Shown: positions 43,306 through 51,814 of the stretch, piece after piece
Position numbering within the stretch: position 1 is the stretch's first letter
How the letters are laid out: every line of letters begins with the position of its first letter
Assembly (NCBI GenBank): GCA_965216885.1
Contig: OZ244209.1
Location: 1,240,001 to 1,304,000, forward strand
Reading direction: 5' to 3'
Source of the DNA: CAYNJG01 sp965216885
Lineage (GTDB): Bacteria; Planctomycetota; Planctomycetia; Pirellulales; Pirellulaceae
DNA: 64,000 nucleotides
Translations under genes and position numbers: made by a program
Notes under the pieces: generated by a model
What the model was told of the DNA's origin: nothing
Database searches by the model: none
What the model saw: only the letters and a program-made list of their open reading frames with translations

Positions 43306-44381
43306 ACGCACAGCCACGCTATGCAAGGCCGAGTTATTCCGTGGATGAAATCACGGCGTTGTGCGACGAGATGGTGTCACTCTCGCGTGCCGGCATTCCG
43401 CTGGACCAGGGGCTGATTCAATTGGCCGAGGATCTTCCACCGCGACTTGGTTCCCAGGCGAAACAGATTGGTGAGAAGTTGCAGGCGGGCGAGAATCTGG
43501 CGGATGTTGTGGCCGGTGATGACGCTCCCTTCCCCGAAATCTACCGAAGTGTGGTCGAGGCGGGGCTGCGAAGTGGCAAACTCACGGTCGCATTGGAAGG
43601 CTTCGCGCGACTGGCCAGGCAGCTTTCCGAGTTACGGCGACTGGCGATTTCGGCGCTCGTCTATCCAATCCTGCTATTGGTACTGACGCTGGTGATTTCG
43701 ACGCTGGTGCTGCGTCAGCTCGGCGGGAGCATACGTGACGGCTTGCATTCCCTACGCGGTCGTGGCACCGATGGCGACGCTACGTCTGTACTGCTTGATT
43801 TTTATGCCGTTTGGGCCGACTGGTTTTGGGTCGTGCCTCTGACGCTGCTATGCGTCGGCCTGTTCTGGTTGGCTGCAACGCAGTTTGGTTTGTGGTCCGG
43901 ATGGATCAACTCGCTGCCGGGCGTCGGTCGATTGTTGCGAAACAGTCGGTTGCAGGCCTTTTCCGAAGTGTTGGAATTGCTGGTTCGCCAGGACGTACCG
44001 CTGCAGACGGCGTTGCGTCTGGCGGGAAACGCAAGCGGCGGTGTTGAGCTGGCTCGAGATGCCCACCAACTGGCGGAGCAAATTGAACGGGGGGATGTCC
44101 AGTCGGGCTCCGCCGAGAATGCGAATCGCGGAATCCCGCCGCTTGTTCGTTGGAGCCTGCAGAACAGCCAGAGTGCCGGGCGGTTGGAACTGACGCTCGC
44201 AAGGGCTTCGGATACCTACCGACGTCGCACGGAAGACGCAGCGACATGGCTGCGGAAAACGATGCCCGTGATCTTCAGTTTTACGTTGGGCGGGGTGGTC
44301 ACGATGCTCTATGCCGTGACGGTGTTTGTTCCGTGGTATACGGTGCTTCAATCGCTGGGCGATGCCATGGAGTCGATGTAA
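43302..44381 (+). CDS. GspF-like inner membrane platform protein 1
   Basis: The 359-residue protein starts at ATG 43302, overlapping the ATPase stop. The first T2SSF domain (about 15-115) has the cytosolic helix bundle (LCDEMVSLSRAGIPLDQGLIQLAED...FPEIYRSVVEAGLRSGKLTVALEGFARL). A membrane pair follows (ALVYPILLLVLTLVISTLVL; WFWVVPLTLLCVGLFWLAA). The second domain (about 225-325) has FSEVLELLVRQDVPLQTALRLAG and a final helix (MPVIFSFTLGGVVTMLYAVTVFVPWY). This is the platform component contacted by the GspE ATPase. The next GspF gene starts on its last base. Confidence 0.9.
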   Translation: MNAQPRYARPSYSVDEITALCDEMVSLSRAGIPLDQGLIQLAEDLPPRLGSQAKQIGEKLQAGENLADVVAGDDAPFPEIYRSVVEAGLRSGKLTVALEGFARLARQLSELRRLAISALVYPILLLVLTLVISTLVLRQLGGSIRDGLHSLRGRGTDGDATSVLLDFYAVWADWFWVVPLTLLCVGLFWLAATQFGLWSGWINSLPGVGRLLRNSRLQAFSEVLELLVRQDVPLQTALRLAGNASGGVELARDAHQLAEQIERGDVQSGSAENANRGIPPLVRWSLQNSQSAGRLELTLARASDTYRRRTEDAATWLRKTMPVIFSFTLGGVVTMLYAVTVFVPWYTVLQSLGDAMESM

Positions 44382-45409
44382 TGGCGGAATCACCGAACGA
44401 ACAGCGGCAGTTGGTGGAGGTTTTGGCGGAGCTTGCGCGTAGTGGTATGCCGCTGCCGGAAGGACTGCGGGCTGCGGCGCAGGAAGCCGGCTCGACAAGG
44501 CTGGCAGCTCAGTTGCGCGAGGTTGCCAACCGGTTTGAGTCCGGCGCGAAATGGGAAGATCAACTGACCGAAGAGAGTGCCGATGGCTTGCCGCCCTATG
44601 TCGTTGGCGTCATTCGCGCCGGAGTAAGATCAGGCAACCTGGGGGATGCACTCGATAGTCTGATCGATCACGAACGAGCTTACCGCGATGTCTGGCGCAG
44701 CGTCTCGACGTCTTTGTGGTATCCCGCCGTGCTCTTGGTGGCGACGTTAGGTCTGCTGATGGCGGCGCTGCTTTTGGTGGTGCGTCCGATGAGGTCGATC
44801 TTCGCTGATTTTGGCACCGAGCTACCGGCGGCGACTCAGGCATGGATTCGTCTGTCCGATAATTTACCGACGACCTTGTTCTGGATGGGTGTGGTGACCG
44901 CGTCGTTGTTGTTGTTGATTCGCATTTTTGGCGGCAAGGTCGGGTGGTCGAGGTTTATCTCCTCGATTCCAATTTTGGGCCCAATCATTCATCTGGCGGG
45001 AGTTGCCCAGATGTTGCGTTTGCTGCAAATCATGCTCGCACACGAGGTTCCGCTGCCCGAAGCGCTACGGCTGACTTCGTCCGGTGTGGCCAGTCCCAAT
45101 ATGGAACAGGTTGCCCGGTGGTTGGCCAATGGCACGGCAGCGGGAGTTCCGTTGGGCGAGTTAATGGAATCGACCCAACGGTTGCCAGCATCGATTGTTC
45201 CCGTCGTTCAGTGGGGCGAGAAGACCGACGCCTTGTCCGAGGCAATCAGAAGCGCTCATGAGATGCTTGAGCGACGCATTCGTATGCGTGGCTCTGCGCT
45301 AAGTATCCTGATGGGGCCCATGATGCTGATCTTTATTGGTTCTGCGATTGGCACCTTGGTGATTGCGATGTTTTTGCCATTGATTTCACTCATATCGAAT
45401 CTGGCCTGA
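44381..45409 (+). CDS. GspF-like inner membrane platform protein 2
   Basis: The 342-residue protein has an ATG sharing one base with the previous TAA (TAATG), so translation is coupled. It repeats the T2SSF layout: VLAELARSGMPLPEGLRAAAQEAG...GVIRAGVRSGNLGDALDSLIDHERAYRDVW, membrane helices (LWYPAVLLVATLGLLMAALLLVV; LFWMGVVTASLLLLIRIFGG), then MLRLLQIMLAHEVPLPEALRLTSSG...VVQWGEKTDALSEAIRSAHE and a last helix (IFIGSAIGTLVIAMFLPLISLI). It is a divergent paralogue of its two neighbours. A longer upstream frame from 44150 is out of context. Confidence 0.9.
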   Translation: MAESPNEQRQLVEVLAELARSGMPLPEGLRAAAQEAGSTRLAAQLREVANRFESGAKWEDQLTEESADGLPPYVVGVIRAGVRSGNLGDALDSLIDHERAYRDVWRSVSTSLWYPAVLLVATLGLLMAALLLVVRPMRSIFADFGTELPAATQAWIRLSDNLPTTLFWMGVVTASLLLLIRIFGGKVGWSRFISSIPILGPIIHLAGVAQMLRLLQIMLAHEVPLPEALRLTSSGVASPNMEQVARWLANGTAAGVPLGELMESTQRLPASIVPVVQWGEKTDALSEAIRSAHEMLERRIRMRGSALSILMGPMMLIFIGSAIGTLVIAMFLPLISLISNLA

Positions 45410-45433
45410 GAAAAAGAGGGAGTCTCACAGTCC

Positions 45434-46669
45434 GTGTTCTTGCTTAGTGCTCTACCGCCGATCCTGATTGGCCTGGCCGCTCTCGTTTCGCTCCGACTGA
45501 TGTACAGCAACAGTCGCGCAGCGGCGGACGACGTGTTTGTCCTGTCCGGGACGATCGCCGGTTGGACGATGATCTTTTTGGGTATGGCCATGTTGACGCT
45601 ATACGCAATTCCCATTGTTCTGCTGATCTTCGCGATGGCGGTCGCCAAATACCGGGAAGGCGAAAAGCGTGCACTACTCGGAACGTTGGCAGTTGCTGCG
45701 GAGAAAGGAATGCCCCTCGCACCGTCGGCCCGGGCGTTTGCAGCTCGGCGATGTGATGAGATGGCCCGCCGGGCGTGGCTGTTGGCGGATCTCCTCGATT
45801 CCGGAATGCCACTGGCAAGAGCACTCAAGCGGTCCGGGAATCCGCTACCTGCGGAGGCGACCCTGATGGTGCAGCTGGGAAGAGACCCCAAAGCAATGGC
45901 AATCGCGTTGCGTGAGTCGTCCGGGACGGGGGATTCCACGGAAGAGTCCTGGCGACCGATTTTCGAGCAGACGATTTATCTTCTGTTTGTGGCTTCGGCG
46001 TGCGTGATGATTACCGTTTACATTATGGTGCAGATTGTTCCTACCTTCCGTGAGATCTTTATCGACTTCGGAGTTGAACTGCCTGCCGTTTCCCAGTTGA
46101 TGATCGAGTTGGCAAACCGGGTCGCCGGGTATTGGTACCTTGGTTTGCCGTTTCTCCTCTATGTCTTGGTGAACTTCCTGATTGCGGCATTTTTCTACGC
46201 CTGCGGGCGGGTTTGGTTGCCCTGGCCATTCGCGTGGATCTTCGGGAAGTCTGAAGATCCGACTGTACTGCAGGGGTTGGCGGTATGTGTCGAACAGCAA
46301 TTGCCGATGGTCGAAGCACTCCGGCAATTGGGGACGAACTATCCCCGAGTCGATGTGGGGGAACGGATCCTCAACGCGTGTGGAACAACGACGCTGGGGA
46401 AAGACTGGTGTGAGAGTCTCCTGGAGCAGGGCATCATCACGCAGTCTGATTCCGCGGTCCTGAAATCCGCAACGAAGGCAGGGAATCTCGCGTGGGCATT
46501 GCGCGAATTGGCCTCCACCGGGAGGCGACGCATGATTTACCGGGCAAAGACGATTCTTGCCATTGCGACTCCGGTGTGCCTGTTGCTGATTGCGGTCCCG
46601 ATCGCGTTCCTGGCATTTGGATGTTTTACGCCGCTGTTGACTCTGATCGAGGAGGTGTCCGGTGTGTGA
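45434..46669 (+). CDS. GspF-like inner membrane platform protein 3 with extra N-terminal helices
   Basis: The 411-residue protein has a GTG start behind a GGGAG site (gagggagtctcacagtcc). It differs from its neighbours by about 75 added residues carrying two membrane helices (FLLSALPPILIGLAALVSLRLM; MIFLGMAMLTLYAIPIVLLIFAMAVA). The GspF core follows: GTLAVAAEKGMPLAPSARAFAARRCDEMARRAWLLADLLDSGMPLARAL, membrane span IYLLFVASACVMITVYIMVQIVPTF with the GspF-typical FREIFIDFGVELPAVSQ, and a second half (LQGLAVCVEQQLPMVEALRQLG). The stop overlaps the next pseudopilin gene by eight bases. Confidence 0.88.
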   Translation: MFLLSALPPILIGLAALVSLRLMYSNSRAAADDVFVLSGTIAGWTMIFLGMAMLTLYAIPIVLLIFAMAVAKYREGEKRALLGTLAVAAEKGMPLAPSARAFAARRCDEMARRAWLLADLLDSGMPLARALKRSGNPLPAEATLMVQLGRDPKAMAIALRESSGTGDSTEESWRPIFEQTIYLLFVASACVMITVYIMVQIVPTFREIFIDFGVELPAVSQLMIELANRVAGYWYLGLPFLLYVLVNFLIAAFFYACGRVWLPWPFAWIFGKSEDPTVLQGLAVCVEQQLPMVEALRQLGTNYPRVDVGERILNACGTTTLGKDWCESLLEQGIITQSDSAVLKSATKAGNLAWALRELASTGRRRMIYRAKTILAIATPVCLLLIAVPIAFLAFGCFTPLLTLIEEVSGV

Positions 46670-47111
46670 GGCAATCACTTCGTCAACGACTTCCAGCCGG
46701 CCACGGCAAAGACGGCGAGGTGCTGCCGTGTTGGAAGTGCTGGTCTCGCTGGCGGTGTTGTCGATAATTTTCGGCCTGATGGCGCGCATGAGCGTTGCTA
46801 TTTCACGGCAGCGCACGAAACTGGAAGTTCAACGCATCGCCCTCCAACGGGAATCCAACCTGATGGCTGTCGCCATGGCCTTGCCGTACGGTGAAGTGAA
46901 TCAGGAGCGACTGTTGCAGGAGGCGCGGACGTTCGTGGACGACGCAAGCTGGGACGTCGATGTTGAAGAAAGCTCGGTACAGCTTGTTGGGACGCAGGCC
47001 GTGGCGAAGGAAGTACGCATTCGCCGGCTGCCGAGCGGAAGCGTCTCCGGCTCAACGGCAAGGCGGCCGTTGATTGCGTGGCGACACGCGGCCGAATCGG
47101 AGGGCAACTAG
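46662..47111 (+). CDS. GspI-like minor pseudopilin
   Basis: The 149-residue protein starts at a GTG inside the end of GspF 3. A basic leader (RPRQRRRGAAVLEVLVSLAVLSIIFGLMARM) carries the type IV prepilin processing site: Gly before the hydrophobic helix, with Glu at mature position 5. LEVLVSLAVLSI matches the GspI/V pattern. The mature domain is small and polar. It is followed at one base distance by a second prepilin-like gene. Confidence 0.8.
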   Translation: MCEAITSSTTSSRPRQRRRGAAVLEVLVSLAVLSIIFGLMARMSVAISRQRTKLEVQRIALQRESNLMAVAMALPYGEVNQERLLQEARTFVDDASWDVDVEESSVQLVGTQAVAKEVRIRRLPSGSVSGSTARRPLIAWRHAAESEGN

Positions 47112-47112
47112 A

Positions 47113-47646
47113 ATGCGCCAGCGACACGAAGGCTTCACGCTCATCGAACTGGTGATGGTGATCTCCGCGGCGGCTTTGGTGATGTCCATGACGGCCATCC
47201 TGCTGTCGTCCATGATGCGGCAACAATCGGCGTCGACGAAACAGCTGGCCTATGCGAACTCGCTGACGCGAATGACTGGCATGTTCCGCACGGACGTAGC
47301 GTCTGCCGCGGAAGCCAACCTGAGCGACGGCGGGGCGACACTGGCGGGACCGAACGGCCGCGAGTTGACGTGGGCGCACGAGGGCGAGTTCATCGTCCGC
47401 ACTCTGGTGCAGGGAGCATCCACCAGGCAGGAGTTCTTTGAGGTTCCTCCCCACCACACGGTCCGTTTTCAGAGTCGCGAGCTGGCGCCAAACGTCACCA
47501 TGCTGGGGCTTACCGTTGGGTCGGAATCATCGACCGAATTCGAGCCCAAAGCGTCTTTCGATCCGCGACACGTCATCGCCAGCCGTGGTGCCACGGTGTG
47601 GGCGGAATTACGCCGGGATCAGAGGTGGAGTAATGGCAATGACTAG
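47113..47646 (+). CDS. GspJ/GspH-like pseudopilin
   Basis: The 177-residue protein starts at ATG 47113. MRQRHEGFTLIELVMVISAAALVMSMTAILLSSMMRQQ is a short basic leader with the G/FTLIE prepilin cleavage site (Glu5) and a single hydrophobic helix. The rest is beta-rich, with AHEGEFIVRTLVQGASTRQEFFEVPPHHTVRF. It could be GspJ or GspH; order and length slightly favour GspJ. It overlaps the next start by 14 bases. Confidence 0.82.
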   Translation: MRQRHEGFTLIELVMVISAAALVMSMTAILLSSMMRQQSASTKQLAYANSLTRMTGMFRTDVASAAEANLSDGGATLAGPNGRELTWAHEGEFIVRTLVQGASTRQEFFEVPPHHTVRFQSRELAPNVTMLGLTVGSESSTEFEPKASFDPRHVIASRGATVWAELRRDQRWSNGND

Positions 47647-48157
47647 AACCGCATCAAGAATACGATCGATCGATGCCCGGGGGAATTCGTCTTACAGGTC
47701 GCGGCGGAACGGGATGACCATGCTGCTAGTCGTGATTTGCCTGATTGTGGTGACGGCGATCATTGGTGCCGTTTTCCGAAACATGGCCCTCGGCGCACGG
47801 ATGTCGCGGCAGCGACAACGCAAAGTCCAGGCAATGCTACTCGCCGAAACGGCGCTGGAACGAACGGCCGTGGCGTTGCAAGCGGGAGCGGACCTTGAAG
47901 ACGACGTGTGGATGGTGTCCCCGGAACAGTTGGGCGGGAAGCTGGAGGGACGTGTGGAGATTCAGGTTCAGCCGAGTGAAAACGGCCGACGAGTCATCGA
48001 AGCGAGAGCCGTGTATCCGCGATCGACCGACTTTCAGGCCATTGCCGTCAGGCGAATTGAGATAAGTGTTGCTCCGGATACGAAAGCGTTGTCGTCCGAT
48101 GGCGAGCCAACCGAAACCGATACAGCGACCGAAAGCACTGCGGGTCAGGGAGAGTGA
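47633..48157 (+). CDS. GspK/PilX-like protein of the secretion operon
   Basis: The 174-residue protein starts at the ATG at 47633 (or 47639), overlapping the previous gene. A basic N-terminus (YRSRRNGMTMLLVVICLIVVTAIIGAVFRNMALGARM) is followed by the typical QAMLLAETALERTAVAL segment seen after the helix in GspK/PilX proteins. Unlike normal prepilins it lacks Glu at mature position 5 (GMTMLLV), which is characteristic of GspK. It is much shorter than GspK (about 300 residues), so it lacks the large domain. The C-terminus is acidic and Thr-rich. Confidence 0.72.
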   Translation: MAMTRTASRIRSIDARGNSSYRSRRNGMTMLLVVICLIVVTAIIGAVFRNMALGARMSRQRQRKVQAMLLAETALERTAVALQAGADLEDDVWMVSPEQLGGKLEGRVEIQVQPSENGRRVIEARAVYPRSTDFQAIAVRRIEISVAPDTKALSSDGEPTETDTATESTAGQGE

Positions 48158-48160
48158 ACG

Positions 48161-49180
48161 ATGAGTCGACGAAGTAGATATCGCAGATTCCACTCGGGGT
48201 TCACCCTGGTGGAACTGCTGGTGGTGATCGCGATTATTGCCATGATGGTTTCCGCGTTGTTGCCGGCGATCCAGGCAGCTCGGTCGAGTGCGCGTCAGGC
48301 GAGTTGCAAGAGCAATATGATGCAGATCGTGATGGCGGCTCAAAACCATGAAATGGCGCATGGTCACTTTCCTGCGGGCGTAACCGATACCGCAACCGGG
48401 CCCATTACGAATCAGGAAAACGGCCTTCACCATAGCTGGGTGATTGCGTTGTTACCGTATCTGGACGAAGGAGCGCTACGCAAAAACGTCGACATGACGG
48501 TCAGTGTCTATGACAGCTCGCACGCACCGATTCGCGCCCTCGGCATCCCGACGCTTGGTTGCCCGTCGGGAATCTCCGAACAAAAGTATTCAAAGTCTGA
48601 CTACGCCGCATGCCACCACGACGTGGAGTCGCCGATTGGTGGAAGCAACAATGGCGTGTTCTATCTGAACAGTCAAACTTCTTCCGACGACGTCGAGGAT
48701 GGGCTCTCACATACCCTTTTCTTCGGGGAGAAGAATGCGTTGCCGAATGATCTTGGCTGGATGTCCGGGACCCGAGCGACGTTGCGAAACACGGGCTCGC
48801 CCATCAGTTCGGGTTGGCGACCCGTTCCGGCGGCGGTGACCGAGCGTGTTGCCGCGAAGACGGATGGCGGGGGAGTGGATGGCGACCAACAACTCAACGA
48901 AGAGGTTGCCGCAAGCGAGCAAGAGGTTGCCGAGGAAGCCGCGCCACCCGAAGCGGACGACTCCGAGGGAGATGGCGATGAGCCGGCGCAGGTGGCGACG
49001 AAAAGCCCTGGTGCGATTTATGTTGGCGGCTTTGGCAGCTCGCACGGGTCAGGGGCACACATGGCTTTCGGCGACGGTCGTATTCAATTCATGAACGGAG
49101 CCATGTCGCAGGTCGTCTTTCAACAACTGGGACATCGCAGCGATGGCAAGCTGCTCAATCCCGATGACTATCGAAACTAG
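48161..49180 (+). CDS. DUF1559 prepilin-type protein with H-X9-DG domain
   Basis: The 339-residue protein has leader RRFHSGFTLVELLVVIAIIAMMVSALLPAIQAARSSARQASCKSN, the planctomycete-type prepilin start (Gly, then Phe, Glu5), and the DUF1559 core with HEMAHGHFPAG. Near the C-terminus GGFGSSHGSGAHMAFGDG fits the H-X9-DG motif, followed by RIQFMNGAMSQVVFQQLGHRSDGK. An acidic insert of about 45 residues (EEVAASEQEVAEEAAPPEADDSEGDG) precedes the motif and is unusual. It probably is the major subunit or a cargo of the pseudopilus system encoded just upstream. Confidence 0.92.
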   Translation: MSRRSRYRRFHSGFTLVELLVVIAIIAMMVSALLPAIQAARSSARQASCKSNMMQIVMAAQNHEMAHGHFPAGVTDTATGPITNQENGLHHSWVIALLPYLDEGALRKNVDMTVSVYDSSHAPIRALGIPTLGCPSGISEQKYSKSDYAACHHDVESPIGGSNNGVFYLNSQTSSDDVEDGLSHTLFFGEKNALPNDLGWMSGTRATLRNTGSPISSGWRPVPAAVTERVAAKTDGGGVDGDQQLNEEVAASEQEVAEEAAPPEADDSEGDGDEPAQVATKSPGAIYVGGFGSSHGSGAHMAFGDGRIQFMNGAMSQVVFQQLGHRSDGKLLNPDDYRN

Positions 49181-49197
49181 CTGGCAGGCGCGAAAGT

Positions 49198-49698
49198 ATG
49201 GAAAATCCAAACGGTTCCCGGCCGCAGCGTGGATTCTCGCTGGGGGCCATCTTCCTTGCGATTACGTTGTTCGCGGTGGTGATCTCTCAGTTTGGTTGGG
49301 GCATCGCGAGGGCTGAAAGTCTGCGCTTTAAGTTGTCCTTTGCGATGGCCGGGGGAGGCACCGGCGGTCTGTTGTTCGGGATTATGATTGGTCTGTATCA
49401 CTACCGGCGGTTCTACGGAGCTATGGTGGGAATGCTGACGGGTTTGGTTTTTGGTGCGCTGATGGGGCCCATTTGCGCGGCAGCGTTTCAAAATCCGATG
49501 CCTGCTCTCGTGGCGTCCTTTGGTGGTAGCCTTGCGTTGATCGTCTGTGCCGCGGTATTTCGCCAGTTGAACGCCAGGGATGCGGTAACCGATCCGGATT
49601 CATTCAAACAGATGCTGGCAGAGCGAAATGCCGAAGAGTCGCCGGTGGCCGTTGCCACGCTCGTCCCACCCACTGATGGCAATGGTTCGACCGACTAG
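49198..49698 (+). CDS. Small four-TM membrane protein
   Basis: The 166-residue protein lies 17 bases after the DUF1559 gene. Four hydrophobic segments are visible: GAIFLAITLFAVVISQFGWG, LSFAMAGGGTGGLLFGIMIGLY, YGAMVGMLTGLVFGALMGPICAA and MPALVASFGGSLALIVCAAVF. The C-terminus is polar. I do not recognise a family. Position suggests it is the last gene of the secretion operon. Confidence 0.65.
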   Translation: MENPNGSRPQRGFSLGAIFLAITLFAVVISQFGWGIARAESLRFKLSFAMAGGGTGGLLFGIMIGLYHYRRFYGAMVGMLTGLVFGALMGPICAAAFQNPMPALVASFGGSLALIVCAAVFRQLNARDAVTDPDSFKQMLAERNAEESPVAVATLVPPTDGNGSTD

Positions 49699-49705
49699 CG
49701 GCCGA

Positions 49706-50458
49706 CTAATGTCCGGCAACGATATAGAGCACCGCAGCCGCAATGCCACCCAGCAACGGGCCGACGATGGGAATCCAGGCGTATCCCCAGTCGCTGTCTC
49801 GTTTTCCCGGGATGGGCAGGATGGCATGAGCCAGCCGGGGCGCGAAGTCGCGGGCTGGATTGATTCCGTAGCCTGAAGTTCCACCAAGCCCGATACCCAC
49901 GGCGAATACAACCAACGCGATGGGGATCGCGCCGACGGCTCCCAGTCCGACTTTGTGTTCGACCGCGTTGGCACCGTCACCCATGGTGACCATCGCTCCG
50001 CTGGCCATCAAGGCGCAGTAGACGAGGACAAAGGTTCCCAGTGCCTCGCTAAACAAGTTGTGGATACTGCCGCGAATCGCCGGCGCGGTGCAAAACGAGC
50101 CAAGGATTGCGTCGGGATCTTTGGTTCCCGCGAAGTGTTGAATGTAGAAGGCAAAGACCAGTACCGCGCCAAGGAAGGCGCCCACCGTTTGAGCAGCGAT
50201 GTACGGTACGACGTCGCTCCAGGCAAATTCGCCGGCAACCGCGAGTCCAACGGAGACGGCGGGGTTCAGGTGAGCTCCGCTGAATTCGCCGGAGCAGAGT
50301 ACGCCTATGTAAACCGCCAGTGCCCATCCCACGTTGATCTGTAACCAGTTCGGCCCGTTATTGCCCTTCGTGTCTGCAAGGTTGGCGTTGGCACAAACGC
50401 CATCGCCAATCAGCACAAGTAGCATTGTCCCAACCAATTCAGCGACGTAGGAATTCAT
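49706..50458 (-). CDS. Aquaporin/glycerol facilitator (MIP family)
   Basis: The 250-residue protein has six membrane segments and both NPA motifs: SGAHLNPAVSVG (first half-helix) and YGINPARDFAPRL (second). Asp after the second NPAR (NPARDF) and the wider selectivity sequence favour an aquaglyceroporin that passes glycerol. It converges with the secretion operon, with only 7 bases between stops and no room for a separate terminator. No glycerol kinase is nearby. Confidence 0.93.
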   Translation of the reverse strand: MNSYVAELVGTMLLVLIGDGVCANANLADTKGNNGPNWLQINVGWALAVYIGVLCSGEFSGAHLNPAVSVGLAVAGEFAWSDVVPYIAAQTVGAFLGAVLVFAFYIQHFAGTKDPDAILGSFCTAPAIRGSIHNLFSEALGTFVLVYCALMASGAMVTMGDGANAVEHKVGLGAVGAIPIALVVFAVGIGLGGTSGYGINPARDFAPRLAHAILPIPGKRDSDWGYAWIPIVGPLLGGIAAAVLYIVAGH

Positions 50459-50611
50459 GGATTCTTCCCGGAGTGAATGTCGACCAGCGAATCGAAGTTG
50501 GCAAAATAAGCCCCAGCGGAAGCACGGTCAAGTTCTTTGCCGCGGCGAGCGGTCGGATACCTGGTAAGTTGCACGCCGCGTGGAGCAAGTCACAGGGTCA
50601 GTCGCCCCGGT

Positions 50612-51190
50612 TTAACGGATGGCGGGAACTACCAAAGCAGGGATCTCTTTGCGGATGTCATCGTGGGTGCAGGGCTTCAGCCGTTCGAATCCCATTTCTG
50701 CGATGCGGTCGGACCCCAGCGCCGCTGATTTCTCGACGAGGTAGTAGTCGTTGTACTGGTCGCGTTCGAAGTTGACGTGACTCAGGCTGACCTTGCTTAC
50801 GTGTTTCTCCCAGCGAGTGTTAAATCGCTCGAAGGATTTCGCCAGCTCTCGCAGCGAGGCGCGGATCTTTCGGTCGGAAGTTGTGGCGTCCAGTTGAACG
50901 CGAAGTTCGGGCTGCCATTCGGCAAACAGTCCGCCGTAGTATTCGGCCGCGTGGTCGTTTGCAACGAACGCCTCAAGCGCTGACCAACGCTGATCGATCA
51001 ACGCCGCCACCTGGGCGAGGCGCGTGCGTGGCATGTCCAGCAGTTCCTCGCGATCGCGTCGACATTGCTGGAGCAGTTCGTTCCACACCTGTTCAACACG
51101 CTGTCCTCGCAGGACGTAGGCCGGTGGGCCATCCTGTTCGGCCAGCATTTTCATGAATTCGGCACGCGAGCCTTCGTAGTCTTCCAGCAT
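50612..51190 (-). CDS. Unknown 192-residue protein
   Basis: A cytosolic, mainly helical protein with charged and Trp-rich helices (VEQVWNELLQQCRRDREELLDMPRTRLAQVAALIDQRW). It ends with a segment around YLVEKSAALGSDRIAEMGFERLKPCTHDDI. No family recognised. It starts four bases after the FMN reductase stop on the same strand, so the two form an operon. Confidence 0.6.
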   Translation of the reverse strand: MLEDYEGSRAEFMKMLAEQDGPPAYVLRGQRVEQVWNELLQQCRRDREELLDMPRTRLAQVAALIDQRWSALEAFVANDHAAEYYGGLFAEWQPELRVQLDATTSDRKIRASLRELAKSFERFNTRWEKHVSKVSLSHVNFERDQYNDYYLVEKSAALGSDRIAEMGFERLKPCTHDDIRKEIPALVVPAIR

Positions 51191-51194
51191 TTGC

Positions 51195-51734
51195 TCAGCT
51201 CTTCACGCAACTGATGAATTTCAGGAATCCGTCCGTCTGACCGTGAATCCGTTTCGTCAGCTCGTCATCAGCCAGTTTGCCATCGACGAATTGCTTGAAG
51301 CTGTCTCCGATGAAGATTCGCCTTGGGTACATGTAAGCGTTTCGGTAACCGGCGACTTGTTGAAAATGTTCGACGGCACGGAGGCTTTTGAACTGACCGG
51401 CAGCGATGCCAATGAACGCGCACGGTCGGTTATCGAAGCCTTCCGGGTAAGGCAGCATGTCGACAAACAGTTTGACGACGCCGGGGTAGCTGCCGTTGTA
51501 TTCGGGGATGACGAATACGGCGCCATCGCACGCCAGAAAGCGGTCGACCAGTTTCTGTACGGAATCGGACTTCTGATTGTACGCATCGGGCAGGAGGGCA
51601 TCTGCCGGCAATTCGTTCATGTCCAACAGATCGACATTGTGGTCCCGTTGACGGTAGGACTCGGCGACTTCCGTGGCCAGCAGGCGAGACAGAGCTCCAT
51701 CGCGGTTTGTCCCGCAGACGACGACGATATTCAT
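51195..51734 (-). CDS. NADPH-dependent FMN reductase family protein
   Basis: The 179-residue protein has a flavodoxin-like fold: N-terminal VVVCGTNRDGALSRLLA (phosphate-binding loop), central FVIPEYNGSYPGVVKLFVDML (PEYNGS is the family signature) and ACIGIAAGQFKSLRAVEH-type third loop. The family reduces FMN or quinones/chromate with NAD(P)H. It is translationally close to the unknown gene at 50612-51190. Confidence 0.9.
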   Translation of the reverse strand: MNIVVVCGTNRDGALSRLLATEVAESYRQRDHNVDLLDMNELPADALLPDAYNQKSDSVQKLVDRFLACDGAVFVIPEYNGSYPGVVKLFVDMLPYPEGFDNRPCAFIGIAAGQFKSLRAVEHFQQVAGYRNAYMYPRRIFIGDSFKQFVDGKLADDELTKRIHGQTDGFLKFISCVKS

Positions 51735-51814
51735 GTAGTGCTTCTATTTACTGATTACTGAAATGTTTGGTAATTGGGACGATTGGTCATGTGGTTCACC
51801 TACCGCAACGGTCG

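Noticed and set aside
50670..50710. ttcgaatccc resembling a tRNA T-loop
   Set aside because: It lies inside the coding frame of the 192-residue protein, with no acceptor or anticodon stem around it.
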